Shown: positions 8,823-17,387, counted from the first letter of the stretch. The stretch: 64,000 nucleotides of DNA from Prevotella amnii DSM 23384 = JCM 14753 (GCF_000378745.1 NZ_KB905269.1:1-64000); one strand, 5' to 3'. Made by a program: numbers and translations. Notes: generated by a model not told the origin, from the letters alone.

Positions 8823-9929
8823 TTAGTCCGTTTTTGATGGTTGATTGTCGGCTGTCCCATCCTGTCCCATTGTCCCACACTCTAAGGGTTGGGACAGTGG
8901 GACACTTGGGACACCTGCGTTTTTACTCTCTTTGCTGCGCTGGATGATACGGTTTACGGTGGACTTGCCACAATTCACCTGTGAGGCTATCTCCCTGACG
9001 GACTTGCCCGATTGGGAGAGTTGCAGAATTTGGCAATCCCTTTGGCTTGATTCATTGTCGCCCAATTTTTTCAAGTGTTCCTTTTCCGTGGAATAGCCCC
9101 TGAACACGAACTGCAAGAAAGCATCCACCTTGTCAATCTCGTAAACGATTACATTATCCGCATCATGAGAGAACGTGCCATAGCGCACTTTAAGCTGCTT
9201 CACATAGCGAAGCCCTCCGTCTTGGGCACTTTTTCCAATGGTGAACACGCTGTCAAAGAAATTGTAGAGCCGTTTGCTTCCGGCAAGGTCGTTGGATGTG
9301 ATGGGACAATCCAAAGAGCGTTTGGGCGTATGTGCCAGGACAAGGATAGAGAGCGCATATCTCTTTTTGAGATTGTTCAGCTGAATCATCAGCCGTCCTG
9401 CGGCATCGCCTTTCTCCATGGCGCAACACAGGTAGGTAAGATTGTCAATGATGAAAATCTTGCAGTCGGTCTGCACAGCCATCTGTTCAATGCCGCCTAT
9501 GATAGCTTCCTCAAAGTTGGCATCCAAAAGCTGGTTGCAGTCAATAGACACCCGATAGATTTTGTCGGGAAAGGTGTAGAGCTCTCCATGCTCGTTGGTA
9601 TAGCGGAGCTGGAACTGCTTTTCGGACAGTTCAAAGTCCAGATACAGCACATTGTCGGTTCGGGCGATGCGGTCGGCTATCTGCACGGCAAGGATGGACT
9701 TGCCCACGTTGGAATCGGCAAACAAGCAGGAGAGTTCCCCCTCGTACCAAAAGCTGTCCCACAGCGCACGGGGCGTAGGCAATAACGATGCTTCAAGAAT
9801 GGTTTGGTTTGCCGTCTTGATATTCATCATGCCTACACTGTCGGGCATACCGTTATGCGCTTGGGATGCTTTTGTGAGGTCGCCACGTATCAGGTTGATA
9901 TAGTTCTTATCCTCTTCCATATCATTCAC
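8823..9929 (-). CDS. RepA-like hexameric AAA ATPase/helicase
   Basis: A 368-residue RecA-fold ATPase. Walker A is FADSNVGKSILA and Walker B is KIFIIDNLTYL, followed by an arginine-rich segment and LAHTPKRS, the layout of RepA/RegA-type replicative helicases. The C-terminus carries a helix-turn-helix (SVREIASQVNCGKSTVNRII). Its start overlaps the stop of the HTH gene upstream by 4 nt (ATGA), and its stop is 3 nt from the primase-like gene, so the three are translationally linked. It probably helps replicate or process the excised element. Confidence 0.75.
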   Translation of the reverse strand: MNDMEEDKNYINLIRGDLTKASQAHNGMPDSVGMMNIKTANQTILEASLLPTPRALWDSFWYEGELSCLFADSNVGKSILAVQIADRIARTDNVLYLDFELSEKQFQLRYTNEHGELYTFPDKIYRVSIDCNQLLDANFEEAIIGGIEQMAVQTDCKIFIIDNLTYLCCAMEKGDAAGRLMIQLNNLKKRYALSILVLAHTPKRSLDCPITSNDLAGSKRLYNFFDSVFTIGKSAQDGGLRYVKQLKVRYGTFSHDADNVIVYEIDKVDAFLQFVFRGYSTEKEHLKKLGDNESSQRDCQILQLSQSGKSVREIASQVNCGKSTVNRIIQRSKESKNAGVPSVPLSQPLECGTMGQDGTADNQPSKTD

Positions 9930-10300
9930 CAGTTACGTGGGTTGGGCTTGCGACGGTGGGAAGAGGATAAGGACTTGTTCAGTTCCTCGTCTGACAACGG
10001 TATGGGATTCTTTCGGGCGGTTTCCAGCCACTTGTCCAGTTCGTCACGGTAAAGGCAATAGCGTTTGCCGGGCTTGGTGGCAGGGATTGTCCCTTCTGAC
10101 AGTTTCATGTAGAGCGTACCCTTAGGGATACCTAAATACTCTGCTGCCTCGTCCACAGACATGGGCACGTGGGTGTCCACCGTTTTGGCATTGTTCACAC
10201 TGCGCTGCTCGGCGAGCAGGCTTTTCAGGCTCATCACTTCGTCTCGAAGCTGAGCGACAACCTCGGGGAGGTCGTTGAAGGTAAGAATTGATTTTTCCAT
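9926..10300 (-). CDS. Excisionase-family HTH protein
   Basis: A 124-residue DNA-binding protein starting at the ATG at 10300 (MEKSILTFNDLPEVV). A short coiled-coil segment is followed by a MerR-type winged helix, DEAAEYLGIPKGTLYMKLSE and KRYCLYRDELDKWLE, as in excisionase/AlpA-like proteins. The earlier in-frame ATG at 10369 lies inside the repeated promoter-operator block and was rejected as start. It is the first gene of the HTH-RepA-primase operon. Confidence 0.75.
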   Translation of the reverse strand: MEKSILTFNDLPEVVAQLRDEVMSLKSLLAEQRSVNNAKTVDTHVPMSVDEAAEYLGIPKGTLYMKLSEGTIPATKPGKRYCLYRDELDKWLETARKNPIPLSDEELNKSLSSSHRRKPNPRNW

Positions 10301-10331
10301 TCGCGTACTCGTCTCTTTTGTAAGACTTGGC

Positions 10332-10401
10332 GCAAAGGACTGAAATGATATATCCGTGAATATCTCCACGACACGTCATTGCAAAATAATTCCCGAATAA
10401 T
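10332..10401 (-). repeat. Repeated promoter-operator block, copy 1
   Basis: About 70 bp that recur with roughly 80 percent identity at 12781-12849. Both copies contain GCAAAGGA, which on the minus strand gives the -7-like TCCTTTG, and 19 bp further the shared core TATCCGTGAATAyCTCCACG, then TCATTnnnAAATAATT. Each copy lies just upstream of a minus-strand gene (here the excisionase-like gene, there the integrase), so it is likely a common operator. Confidence 0.65.
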
Positions 10402-10499
10402 TAAGCCCAGCCATAAATGACGGGTAAAATTACTCGGGAAACGATGTAAAACAGGCGGTTATGAGTTACCGGATGGTTGTCGTTGGTGTCGTGATTATC

Positions 10500-11357
10500 C
10501 TAATTCCGCACATAATCCTCGGGATAGTGGAAATCAAGTTTGCCGTTTTCGGGTTCATCAATGGGAATTTCCGTCTTTAACGGCTCTACCTTGAAATTCT
10601 TGATGGTTGATAAGTCTGTATCAGCAAACGATTTCGGGAAAAGGGCTTTGATGAACTTGGCACGGTTATCCCCATTGTAGTATCTCTTGTACAGGAAACG
10701 CTCAGAGATATTCCATACGAAGTGACGGAGTGGAATGTTGTTGATGTCTTTGGTAAACGGTCTTTGTATGGGCTTCGGGGTATAAGTGTTAAGATTCATC
10801 CATTTGTCCACCTCAGTACAGATGTGGTTCACGGTTTCTTGGTCGGCAATGCGAGGCAGGTAATAATGGCAATACTCCATGACCATGCGGATGCGCTCTT
10901 CCTTTTCCCGTTGCTCTCTGCTTGCGTAATTGGCACGGTTCTTTTCGTGAAGATCCGGGGCGATAGTAAGCTCTATCGGTTGTGTTTGGATAAGTGTCTC
11001 TTCTTTTGTCGGGGATGATTCGGGTACAGGCTCAGGGACTGATGTAGGTCCAGGCACAGATGTGGCTTCTTCAAGTGTATTTTGTGACAGTTCTTCCTGC
11101 ACCTCTATGGCTTCGGCAATCGTTTCTTTCTTGCCGAACTTGATTTTGTAGATTTCGTATGTATCAAAGATAAGTGTCTGAAAGGAGAGATAGAGCAACC
11201 ATCCCAACAGGTTACAGCATACGAATACTATCCACCTGACAAAGTTGTCTTGGTTGAAGCTGTCCGCTATTACCAGCGTGGCAATGGAAGATATTAGGAC
11301 GATGGCGAAGCCGACAAAGCCCAAGATGATGTATTTGTCCTTGATTGATGATTCCAT
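10500..11357 (-). CDS. Element-encoded membrane protein of unknown function
   Basis: A 285-residue protein, start chosen at the ATG at 11357 (MESSIKDKYIILG). Two transmembrane segments lie near the N-terminus, about residues 9-30 and 42-60. A proline/glutamate-rich linker (VPGPTSVPEPVPESSP) follows, then a basic soluble domain of about 130 residues with MVMEYCHYYLPRIADQ and PLRHFVWNISERF. I do not recognise the family. It lies between the integrase terminator and the HTH operon. A -7 consensus (TAACTTTG on the minus strand, 11397-11404) gives it its own promoter. Confidence 0.6.
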   Translation of the reverse strand: MESSIKDKYIILGFVGFAIVLISSIATLVIADSFNQDNFVRWIVFVCCNLLGWLLYLSFQTLIFDTYEIYKIKFGKKETIAEAIEVQEELSQNTLEEATSVPGPTSVPEPVPESSPTKEETLIQTQPIELTIAPDLHEKNRANYASREQREKEERIRMVMEYCHYYLPRIADQETVNHICTEVDKWMNLNTYTPKPIQRPFTKDINNIPLRHFVWNISERFLYKRYYNGDNRAKFIKALFPKSFADTDLSTIKNFKVEPLKTEIPIDEPENGKLDFHYPEDYVRN

Positions 11358-11541
11358 ATTTCGTTGAGAGATTGAATGTTCCTGTATTATTTTGTGCAAA
11401 GTTAATGCTATTTTTCCCAATTACTGCCCGTTATTTGCGGTTAGAACGGTCTTTTTCAATGTATTTCACGAAATGTCATCATATCATACTCTGTTTCATA
11501 CTCTGAGGGGCTTATAAATGGTGGCATCAAGCCAAAAACAT

Positions 11542-11581
11542 AGAGGGGCGATTATAGCCTTGTAGCCATAACCGCCCCTCT
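11542..11581 (-). terminator. Terminator after the integrase gene
   Basis: AGAGGGGCG (11542-11550) and CGCCCCTCT (11573-11581) form a perfect outer stem, and ATTATAGCC/GCCATAAC continue it inward to a 5-nt loop. The hairpin lies 24 nt beyond the integrase stop on the minus strand. Confidence 0.6.
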
Positions 11582-11604
11582 GAATACCTGTCAATGTGAG
11601 ACAT

Positions 11605-12723
11605 TTATGCCTCCTTGCGCTTCAAGGTTATCTTGTCCACCACCTGACACATCTGCTGCGCTGCTATCTTGGAATAGATTTGTGTGGTGGTAATGTTCTT
11701 ATGTCCGAGATAGGCTTGGATGACAGCCATGTCCGTTCCCATTTCCACGTGCAGGCTTCCGAAGCTGTGGCGGGTACAGTGAAAGGTGATTTTCTTGGTT
11801 ATCCCTGCTGCCGTGAGCCACCGTTGGAGTGGTCCTTGCAGCATCTTGTCCTTGAAATCCTCAAAGATAAGTCCCTCGCCCCGTTCTCCCAGCAGTCCAT
11901 AGGCTTCATCACTGATGGGGTTATGCACTATTTCTTTGGTTTTCTGCATACGGGTGGTAACGAACATCCTGCCGTTGGTGTATGGTTGTATCTGCTGCCA
12001 CGTGAGCTGTCTGATGTCGCTCTTTCTCAGTCCCGTAAGACAGGCGAAAAGAAAAGCTTTTTTCAAGACCTCCTCCTCACAGGGTGTTTCGGCAAGCCGT
12101 ATCAGTTCCTCTTGGCTCAAATGCTCCCTGATGGTGGGAATGCACTCGATGCGGTCTAAGAAGCCGTTTGGGTTCTCCTTTATCTTCCTGTCACGGTAGG
12201 CGGTGTGCAGCACGGCACGGAAAGTTGACCAATAGCCTGCTGCGGAGTTGATGTGCAGCTTTTGGTTGGTGTGGATGGATTGGGGTGCATCAAGCAGGTA
12301 TTCCATGAACTTGCGGCACAAATCCACATCCACCTCCTCAAAGGTGCATTTGCCGTTCACGAACCGCTGGAAATGCTTGTATACGTGCTGCCACTTGATA
12401 TTCTTGCGGTCAGCCAGTCCTTTGAAATAGGCAAGGAAATCGCCCTTCATCTTGGTCTTGTCAAAAAAGCCGTTGTTTTCATTGAAAATGGCTTCGTAGC
12501 GCTGGTTGCGCAGGATGACCGCTTTCTTCATCATGCGTGCGTTGAAGTCCCGTTCCTGCTGGTTTGCAGGTTTGGCGAAGATGTAAATTCCTAAGGCTTC
12601 ACGTGTAATCACTCTCATGGTGACATTGTCACGGTAGCCGGGATAGTAGTCAAGGCATAGTGAATACTGTGTCCCGTTCTTAATCTTGCGCTTACGCAAG
12701 GTAACTGTTTTGCATTTACTCAT
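11605..12723 (-). CDS. int: Tyrosine recombinase (integrase)
   Basis: A 372-residue site-specific recombinase of the Bacteroidota mobile-element type. An arm-binding N-terminal domain (about 1-100) and a SAM-like core-binding domain (about 105-205) come before the catalytic domain. Catalytic residues are visible: R in TGLRKSDIRQL, H-x-x-R in CTRHSFGSLH, the H of YLGHKNITTT and the nucleophile Y in TQIYSKI. It is expected to integrate and excise the element with the nearby HTH proteins. Its promoter region carries the second copy of the repeated operator block. Confidence 0.93.
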   Translation of the reverse strand: MSKCKTVTLRKRKIKNGTQYSLCLDYYPGYRDNVTMRVITREALGIYIFAKPANQQERDFNARMMKKAVILRNQRYEAIFNENNGFFDKTKMKGDFLAYFKGLADRKNIKWQHVYKHFQRFVNGKCTFEEVDVDLCRKFMEYLLDAPQSIHTNQKLHINSAAGYWSTFRAVLHTAYRDRKIKENPNGFLDRIECIPTIREHLSQEELIRLAETPCEEEVLKKAFLFACLTGLRKSDIRQLTWQQIQPYTNGRMFVTTRMQKTKEIVHNPISDEAYGLLGERGEGLIFEDFKDKMLQGPLQRWLTAAGITKKITFHCTRHSFGSLHVEMGTDMAVIQAYLGHKNITTTQIYSKIAAQQMCQVVDKITLKRKEA

Positions 12724-12780
12724 AATAATTATGTTTTAATTGGTTGTATACATTTTGGAGTTGTATCCATGTTTCCGATG

Positions 12781-12849
12781 GCAAAGGAACAACGTGAAAT
12801 ATCCGTGAATACCTCCACGATACATCATTTTGAAATAATTTTCGATAAT
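12781..12849 (-). repeat. Repeated promoter-operator block, copy 2
   Basis: Second copy of the block described at 10332-10401. It lies 58-126 bp upstream of the integrase start. The spacing from GCAAAGGA to TATCCGTGAA is 19 bp in both copies. The -7-like element TTCCTTTG differs from the consensus at one position. Confidence 0.65.
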
Positions 12850-12864
12850 CCCGATTTTTCACGG

Positions 12865-13800
12865 TTATTTGTTCCTTTCAGCCATGACACGCTCCACATC
12901 TGAGCGCAAAAGCAGGTTTTTCACACCCACCTTTATCTTTTCGATGTGCTTCACCTTGACGATATGGCAGATGTTGGCTGACGAAAGACCATAGATTTGC
13001 TGCACCTGCTCAACGGTATAGTAGCGTTCATCGTTCACAAGGTCAGTTCTGCGGAGTTCGTTCAAATGTGATTTGGAGTAATAGGTACGCCCGTACTCTC
13101 TTTTAGTGGGTATCTTATGGCGATAGGTGTAGGCACGGAGTGCGGTCGGCTTCATGCCGAACAGTTCCTCCACCTCCTCGGTCAGTAGCCAGTCGGTAAT
13201 TTCGCTAATATCAACTGCCACACCGAAAAACTCGTCAATATGCTTCTTGCTGTAATAGTTCTTTCCTGCGATACGGCAGATGGGGATATGGTTACGCTTG
13301 GCGGAAGTGTAAAGCCATGACTGCTTTACCTTAAAAAGGGACATCACCTCCTCGCCCGAATAGAAGTCCAACACTTCTTCGCTTTCCTTTTCCCTTTTTT
13401 CTCTTTTGGCAGGTAAGGAAGATGAAGATGATTTCCTTGGTGTGGAGGTGTTGCCGGGCAGGATGCGGTGATAGGGATTGCCCTCCAACATCTGCTCGAT
13501 GTCGGCTCTGCGGATGAATGCCATGCGGTTGCTGATGCGTGAGGCTTTCAGCTTGCCGATGGCTACAAGTTTGTAAATGTACTGTCGGGAACAGCCCATG
13601 AGGATGGCTGCTTTGGAAAAGGTGAGATACTCCTGATGCTGTATCTCCATCAAGGGTTGGGCGACTTTGAAGAGGTTGTTCTTCTGCATCACTCTGGCTC
13701 GTTTGGCTTCTGCCTGACAAGCCTCACTGCAATATCTTTGCATACCGCTTCGGGTTACAAAGGACTTGCCGCAAAAACTGCATTTTCTGGTTGCTTTCAT
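12865..13800 (-). CDS. Zinc-finger, multi-HTH protein (TnpA/Xis-like)
   Basis: A 311-residue DNA-binding protein. The N-terminus is a C4 zinc finger (CSFCGKSF and YCSEACQ, residues 8-29). At least three MerR/excisionase-like helix-turn-helix units follow: FSKAAILMGCSRQYIYKLV, then SLFKVKQSWLYTSAKRN, then the pair ELFGMKPTALRAYTYRH and QIYGLSSANICHIV. This layout fits the targeting protein of Tn4555-type elements as I recall it. It is the gene next to the right end and the direct repeats, so a role in integration or excision is likely. Confidence 0.7.
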   Translation of the reverse strand: MKATRKCSFCGKSFVTRSGMQRYCSEACQAEAKRARVMQKNNLFKVAQPLMEIQHQEYLTFSKAAILMGCSRQYIYKLVAIGKLKASRISNRMAFIRRADIEQMLEGNPYHRILPGNTSTPRKSSSSSLPAKREKREKESEEVLDFYSGEEVMSLFKVKQSWLYTSAKRNHIPICRIAGKNYYSKKHIDEFFGVAVDISEITDWLLTEEVEELFGMKPTALRAYTYRHKIPTKREYGRTYYSKSHLNELRRTDLVNDERYYTVEQVQQIYGLSSANICHIVKVKHIEKIKVGVKNLLLRSDVERVMAERNK

Positions 13801-13851
13801 ACCGTTTTATCGTTTAATGGTTCATTTCTTCAATCCTATATCTCTGAAATG

Positions 13852-13983
13852 GTAAACGGATGTGAACGGAAGTCAACCATTGTCGCTTTTCTACACAGTG
13901 TGACTGTTTCCGCATATCGGGGCGGTTATTGTCGCTTGTCGTAAACGGTTGTAAACCCTTGTCAACTGTCTGCACGGTGTGAC
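13852..13983. repeat. Pair of imperfect direct repeats at the right end of the element
   Basis: GTAAACGG-n-TGT-n-AAC-n4-GTCAAC occurs at 13852-13877 and 13941-13966. Each copy is followed by a partner motif, CTACACAGTGTGAC at 13891-13904 and TGCACGGTGTGAC at 13971-13983. A TTGTCGCTT repeat is also present at about 13880 and 13929. Together these form two units about 89 bp apart in the 300-bp gene-free stretch before the host gene remnant, the expected place for integrase arm or accessory-protein binding sites. I see no coding sequence between 13801 and 14097. Confidence 0.6.
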
Positions 13984-14097
13984 AAAAAACAAGCCCCGCA
14001 AATTCTCCACGTCAGAAATACGTCTCAAAAATATGTGGAAATTTGGGAAGCGACAAATGGCAACCGAAAAGTGTTAAATTTTAGAATATGCTGGTAA

Positions 14098-14514
14098 TTA
14101 AAGATTTACACTCGGATATTTCTGATTAGTTTTGGTTGTTCTATGGTTATAAATACAAGAGTAAAAGTATTTACAAGTCATGGTTACCAGTTTAATTCTC
14201 ATATTTTCTTAGGTGGAGGTGTTGCTTACCTAACAAGATTAGCTTATGATGAGCGTGCTTTAGATTATCTTCTTCCTGTATATGCACATTTTCGTTATAA
14301 CTTCTTAAGTAAAAGGGTTTCTCCTTTTGTAGAAGTAAAAGCAGGTTACAGCTTGGCAGGAGTATTAAAAGATGCATACAGTGAAGCATCTTTAGGTCTT
14401 CGTATAGGTGTAGGAAGAAAAGGGCAAGCTGTTAACGTAGCATTAGGAGGAATAGCTTTAGGAAATAAAGGTGAGAAAATAGCTGGAAATTTTAAAGTGT
14501 TCTTCGAGTTTTAA
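14098..14514 (+). pseudogene. 3' remnant of the host outer-membrane protein gene split by the element
   Basis: The frame is open from the stop at 14095-14097 to 14514 and contains an internal ATG at 14143. The protein reads TRVKVFTSHGYQFNSHIFLG, then GGVAYL and FRYNFLSKRVSPFVEVKAGY, and ends KVFFEF with a terminal aromatic residue. This is the repeating amphipathic-strand pattern of the small beta-barrel proteins that begin with GYKGFVGFG, the phrase found at the end of the host part of the cfxA fusion. The two pieces together would make one protein of normal length. It has no signal peptide of its own and is unlikely to be functional. Confidence 0.8.
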
Positions 14515-14704
14515 AGGGTTATAACATAAAGAGGGTGTATATATTTGCTTTTGTCTTTGCATGGCGAGAGGAGTTATATAGGGATAATAGTAATATATAC
14601 ACTTCTTTTTTTGTGATGTAAGTTAACGTGATGCTTGCTGTAATAAATGTCGTTTTTACATCGAAAAAAGCCAAAATGTTTTCTGTTTTTTCTGTTTTTT
14701 TATA

Positions 14705-14712
14705 TACATTTG
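14705..14712 (+). promoter_or_regulatory. Candidate promoter of the aryl-polyene-type operon
   Basis: TACATTTG matches the -7 consensus and lies about 90 bp before the first gene. The upstream T-rich stretch gives no clear -33 TTG. It is the only good -7 match between the host gene remnant and the operon. The gene-free stretch 14515-14799 holds nothing else I can support. Confidence 0.4.
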
Positions 14713-14799
14713 CAAATAAATTAAATATATATAAAAATACTTTTTTCTTTACTTGCTGCTTATGACATTTAAGTGGTGCTTTATAAAAGATTAGAAAAT

Positions 14800-15540
14800 A
14801 TGACAAAAAATATGAAATATGCTTTAATAACAGGGGCTTCACGTGGCATTGGTCGTGCTATAGCATTGCGCTTATCTTCTAAATATAAAATAATAATCAA
14901 TTACTGTTCGAGGGCTGACAAGGCAAACGAAGTAAAGGCTTTAATAGAGGAAAAGGGAGGCAGTGCAGAGCTTTTACCTTTTGATGTTTCCGATAGTAAA
15001 CAGACAGATTTGGCTCTTAGCTCTTGGGAGGATAATCATCAGGGTGAGTATATTTCGTTGTTGGTAAACAATGCCGGCATTCGTAAGGACAATGTTATGT
15101 TTATGATGTCAGATGAGGAGTGGCGAGAAGTGCTTGATATTACCTTAAATGGTTTTTTCTATGTTACGAGGCGTTTGCTAAAGCACATGATGCCGCGTAA
15201 GCATGGAGGCAGGATAATAAACGTTTCTTCTCTTTCAGGGCTAAAGGGCATGGCAGGTCAGGTAAATTATAGTGCGGCAAAAGCTGCTTTAATAGGTGCT
15301 ACAAAGGCATTGGCGTTAGAGGTAGCTCCGCGTAACATTACGGTAAACGCTGTAGCTCCCGGCTTTATAGACACTGACATGACGCAAGACTTACCAAAGG
15401 AAGAGCTAAAGAAGCTGGTGCCTGTGGGTAGGTTTGGTACTTCTGAGGAGGTAGCATCACTGGTAGAATATTTATCATCTGACGATGCTGCTTATATTAC
15501 GGGCGAGGTAATTAGTATTAATGGAGGTTTATATACATAA
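14800..15540 (+). CDS. 3-oxoacyl-ACP reductase (FabG-like) of the polyene pathway
   Basis: A 246-residue short-chain dehydrogenase. It has the NADPH-binding motif TGASRGIGRAIAL, NNAG in LLVNNAGIRKDN, and the catalytic S-Y-K set (NVSSLSG, then YSAAKAAL). It would reduce the beta-keto group after each chain extension. The start at 14800 (MTKNMKYALITG) was preferred to the ATG at 14773; 14812 is also possible. It is the first gene of the cluster and corresponds in role to ApeQ of the E. coli aryl polyene pathway. A housekeeping fabG role cannot be excluded, but the context argues against it. Confidence 0.88.
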   Translation: MTKNMKYALITGASRGIGRAIALRLSSKYKIIINYCSRADKANEVKALIEEKGGSAELLPFDVSDSKQTDLALSSWEDNHQGEYISLLVNNAGIRKDNVMFMMSDEEWREVLDITLNGFFYVTRRLLKHMMPRKHGGRIINVSSLSGLKGMAGQVNYSAAKAALIGATKALALEVAPRNITVNAVAPGFIDTDMTQDLPKEELKKLVPVGRFGTSEEVASLVEYLSSDDAAYITGEVISINGGLYT

Positions 15541-15594
15541 GAAGAAAAATAAGAAAGCTATTTAAGAAAGTTAGGCGTAAGAAACAGAATATAG

Positions 15595-16824
15595 ATGGAA
15601 AGAAGAGTAGTTATTACCGGAATGGGCATTTGGTCTTGCTTAGGTACAGACCTTGAAGCTGTTAAGTTGTCGTTGCGTTCAGGCAAGTCGGGCATAGGTC
15701 TTCAGAAAGAGCGTTTAGGGTATGGTTATCGTTCGGCTCTTACAGGAATAGTGGAAGAGCCTGTTATAACAAAGAAAATGCTGGATAGGCATACTCGTGC
15801 AGGTATGTCGGAAGAGGCAAAATATGCTTATATGTCTAGTCTGCAGGCTTTTTCTCAAGCAGGTGTATCAGATGAATACTTGTTAAAGAACGAGGTGGGT
15901 TGTATTTTTGGTAACGACTCTTCTGCAAAGCCAGTAATAGAGGCTTCAAAGATAATGGACGAGAAACACGACTCGGCTATGTTAGGGTATGGTGTTATCT
16001 TTCAGTCGATGAATTCTACAGTGAACATGAATCTTAGTACTATATTCCATTTGCGTGGGGTAAACTTTACCGTTAGTTCTGCTTGTGCCAGTGGTAGCCA
16101 TTCTATAGGTTTGGGCTTTATGATGATAAAGCAAGGCTTGCAGGACATGGTGCTTTGTGGTGGTGCTCAGGAAACTAACTATTATTCTATGGCTTCTTTT
16201 GATGCTCTTGGAGCTTTTTCTATAAGAATGGACGAGCCAACGAAGTCGAGCAGACCTTTCGATCGTGATCGTGATGGGTTAATACCAAGTGGTGGTGCAG
16301 CCTCTTTGGTATTAGAGGATTATGATCATGCTAAGGCAAGGGGTGCTAATATCCTTGCGGAGGTAGTGGGTTATGGCTTTTCAAGTAATGGTGGAGGTAT
16401 TATTAGTCAGCCTTCCGATGATGGTAGTGTGATAGCTATGAGCAGAGCTTTAGCTATGGCAGGTTTAAGCGTAGATGATATAGATTACATCAACGCTCAT
16501 GCTACGAGCACTCATCAGGGCGATATGTATGAGGCTATAGCTTTAAATAGAATGTTTGAAGGTAAGCATGCTTTAATATCTTCTACAAAGAGTATGACGG
16601 GTCATGAATGCTGGATGGCAGGTGCTTCAGAGATAGTTTATAGCACATTAATGATGCAAGATAACTTTGTAGCACCAAATATCAATTTTGAAAATCCTGA
16701 CGAGTATTCTTCTAAGCTGAATATAGCAGCAAAGACTATAGACACAGAGGTTAATACGGTGCTTAGCAATAGCTTTGGTTTTGGTGGTACCAACTCGGCA
16801 TTAATAATAAAAAAAATAAAATAA
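15595..16824 (+). CDS. Beta-ketoacyl-ACP synthase
   Basis: A 409-residue ketosynthase of the FabB/FabF fold that condenses malonyl-ACP with the growing chain. The active-site cysteine is C164 in SSACASGSHS; the two histidines lie in NAHATSTHQGD and MTGHECWMAGA, giving the full C-H-H triad. Length is normal for a stand-alone KAS enzyme, in contrast to the two longer ketosynthases downstream. In aryl polyene clusters a single-domain ketosynthase often makes the first condensation with the aryl starter; assigning that role here is inference. Confidence 0.9.
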   Translation: MERRVVITGMGIWSCLGTDLEAVKLSLRSGKSGIGLQKERLGYGYRSALTGIVEEPVITKKMLDRHTRAGMSEEAKYAYMSSLQAFSQAGVSDEYLLKNEVGCIFGNDSSAKPVIEASKIMDEKHDSAMLGYGVIFQSMNSTVNMNLSTIFHLRGVNFTVSSACASGSHSIGLGFMMIKQGLQDMVLCGGAQETNYYSMASFDALGAFSIRMDEPTKSSRPFDRDRDGLIPSGGAASLVLEDYDHAKARGANILAEVVGYGFSSNGGGIISQPSDDGSVIAMSRALAMAGLSVDDIDYINAHATSTHQGDMYEAIALNRMFEGKHALISSTKSMTGHECWMAGASEIVYSTLMMQDNFVAPNINFENPDEYSSKLNIAAKTIDTEVNTVLSNSFGFGGTNSALIIKKIK

Positions 16825-16856
16825 CTATTTAATAATAAAACAAAAACTTTTTAATA

Positions 16857-17387
16857 ATGAAAAACTTTTTTATGACCATGTGCCTTCTATTATGTAGCAT
16901 AGTAGCAATGGCAAGTAATCCTTTAAAGGCAATAGAAGGAAAGAAAAATCTATCTATAATAATGAGGTCGAAAGGAAAGGCTTTAATAGTCTTCGATTGG
17001 AGTGAAGCAAAATATGATAAAGATAAAGACTTAAAGGAGAAACTCGGCAATGATTATGACTTTGTCTTGTCTGATTGTGAGAAGAGCTTTATAAAAGGTT
17101 TTAATGGAAAATCTAAAAAAATAAAATTAGCAAAAGATGCTTCAGAGGCTACATATAAGTTTATCCTTAAAGTAACATGTATAGATCGTTACTTTTCAGT
17201 AATGAGTTTTGTTCCTAAACATGAGGCTAAGATGTGGGGAAGCCTTGAGATAGTAGATGTTAAGACAAAGGAATCGTTAGTAAAGATAACTATTGACGAG
17301 GCTGAAGATGGAAAGGATTTAGTGCCAAGAGAATGTTTTGGAAAGACTTTTTTCAACTTAGCAGAGCGTGTAGCAAAACTAAAGTAA
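16857..17387 (+). CDS. Secreted protein of unknown function inside the polyene cluster
   Basis: A 176-residue protein with a clear signal peptide (MKNFFMTMCLLLCSIVAMAS). The mature part is rich in lysine, with alternating strand-like stretches (KALIVFDWSEAKYD, YKFILKVTCIDRYF, KESLVKITIDEAEDG). I do not recognise the family. It sits between the ketosynthase and the methyltransferase in the same direction with short gaps, so it is probably co-expressed and acts in the periplasm, perhaps in transfer of the lipid product. That role is a guess from location. Confidence 0.6.
   Translation: MKNFFMTMCLLLCSIVAMASNPLKAIEGKKNLSIIMRSKGKALIVFDWSEAKYDKDKDLKEKLGNDYDFVLSDCEKSFIKGFNGKSKKIKLAKDASEATYKFILKVTCIDRYFSVMSFVPKHEAKMWGSLEIVDVKTKESLVKITIDEAEDGKDLVPRECFGKTFFNLAERVAKLK

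Larger units (their letters stand above)
5058..14095. mobile_element. Integrated mobilizable element, Tn4555/NBU-like, carrying cfxA
   Basis: The segment between the two halves of the split host gene is visibly richer in GC than its flanks. It encodes, from left to right, CfxA, a MobV-type relaxase beside oriT-like hairpins, a zinc-finger/Toprim-like protein, a RepA-like ATPase, an excisionase-like HTH protein, a membrane protein, a tyrosine integrase and a zinc-finger HTH protein. This gene set matches the mobilizable transposons of Bacteroidota (Tn4555, NBU) as I recall them. There are no conjugation (tra) genes, so transfer would need a helper. The left limit is set at the first CfxA codon; the right limit is uncertain within about 14040-14100, where composition turns AT-rich. 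I found no convincing terminal repeat or target duplication. Confidence 0.85.

Noticed and set aside
14519..14842. Minus-strand ORF of 107 residues before the polyene operon
   Set aside because: Composition is that of AT-rich intergenic DNA, it overlaps the ketoreductase start, and it has no recognisable domain.
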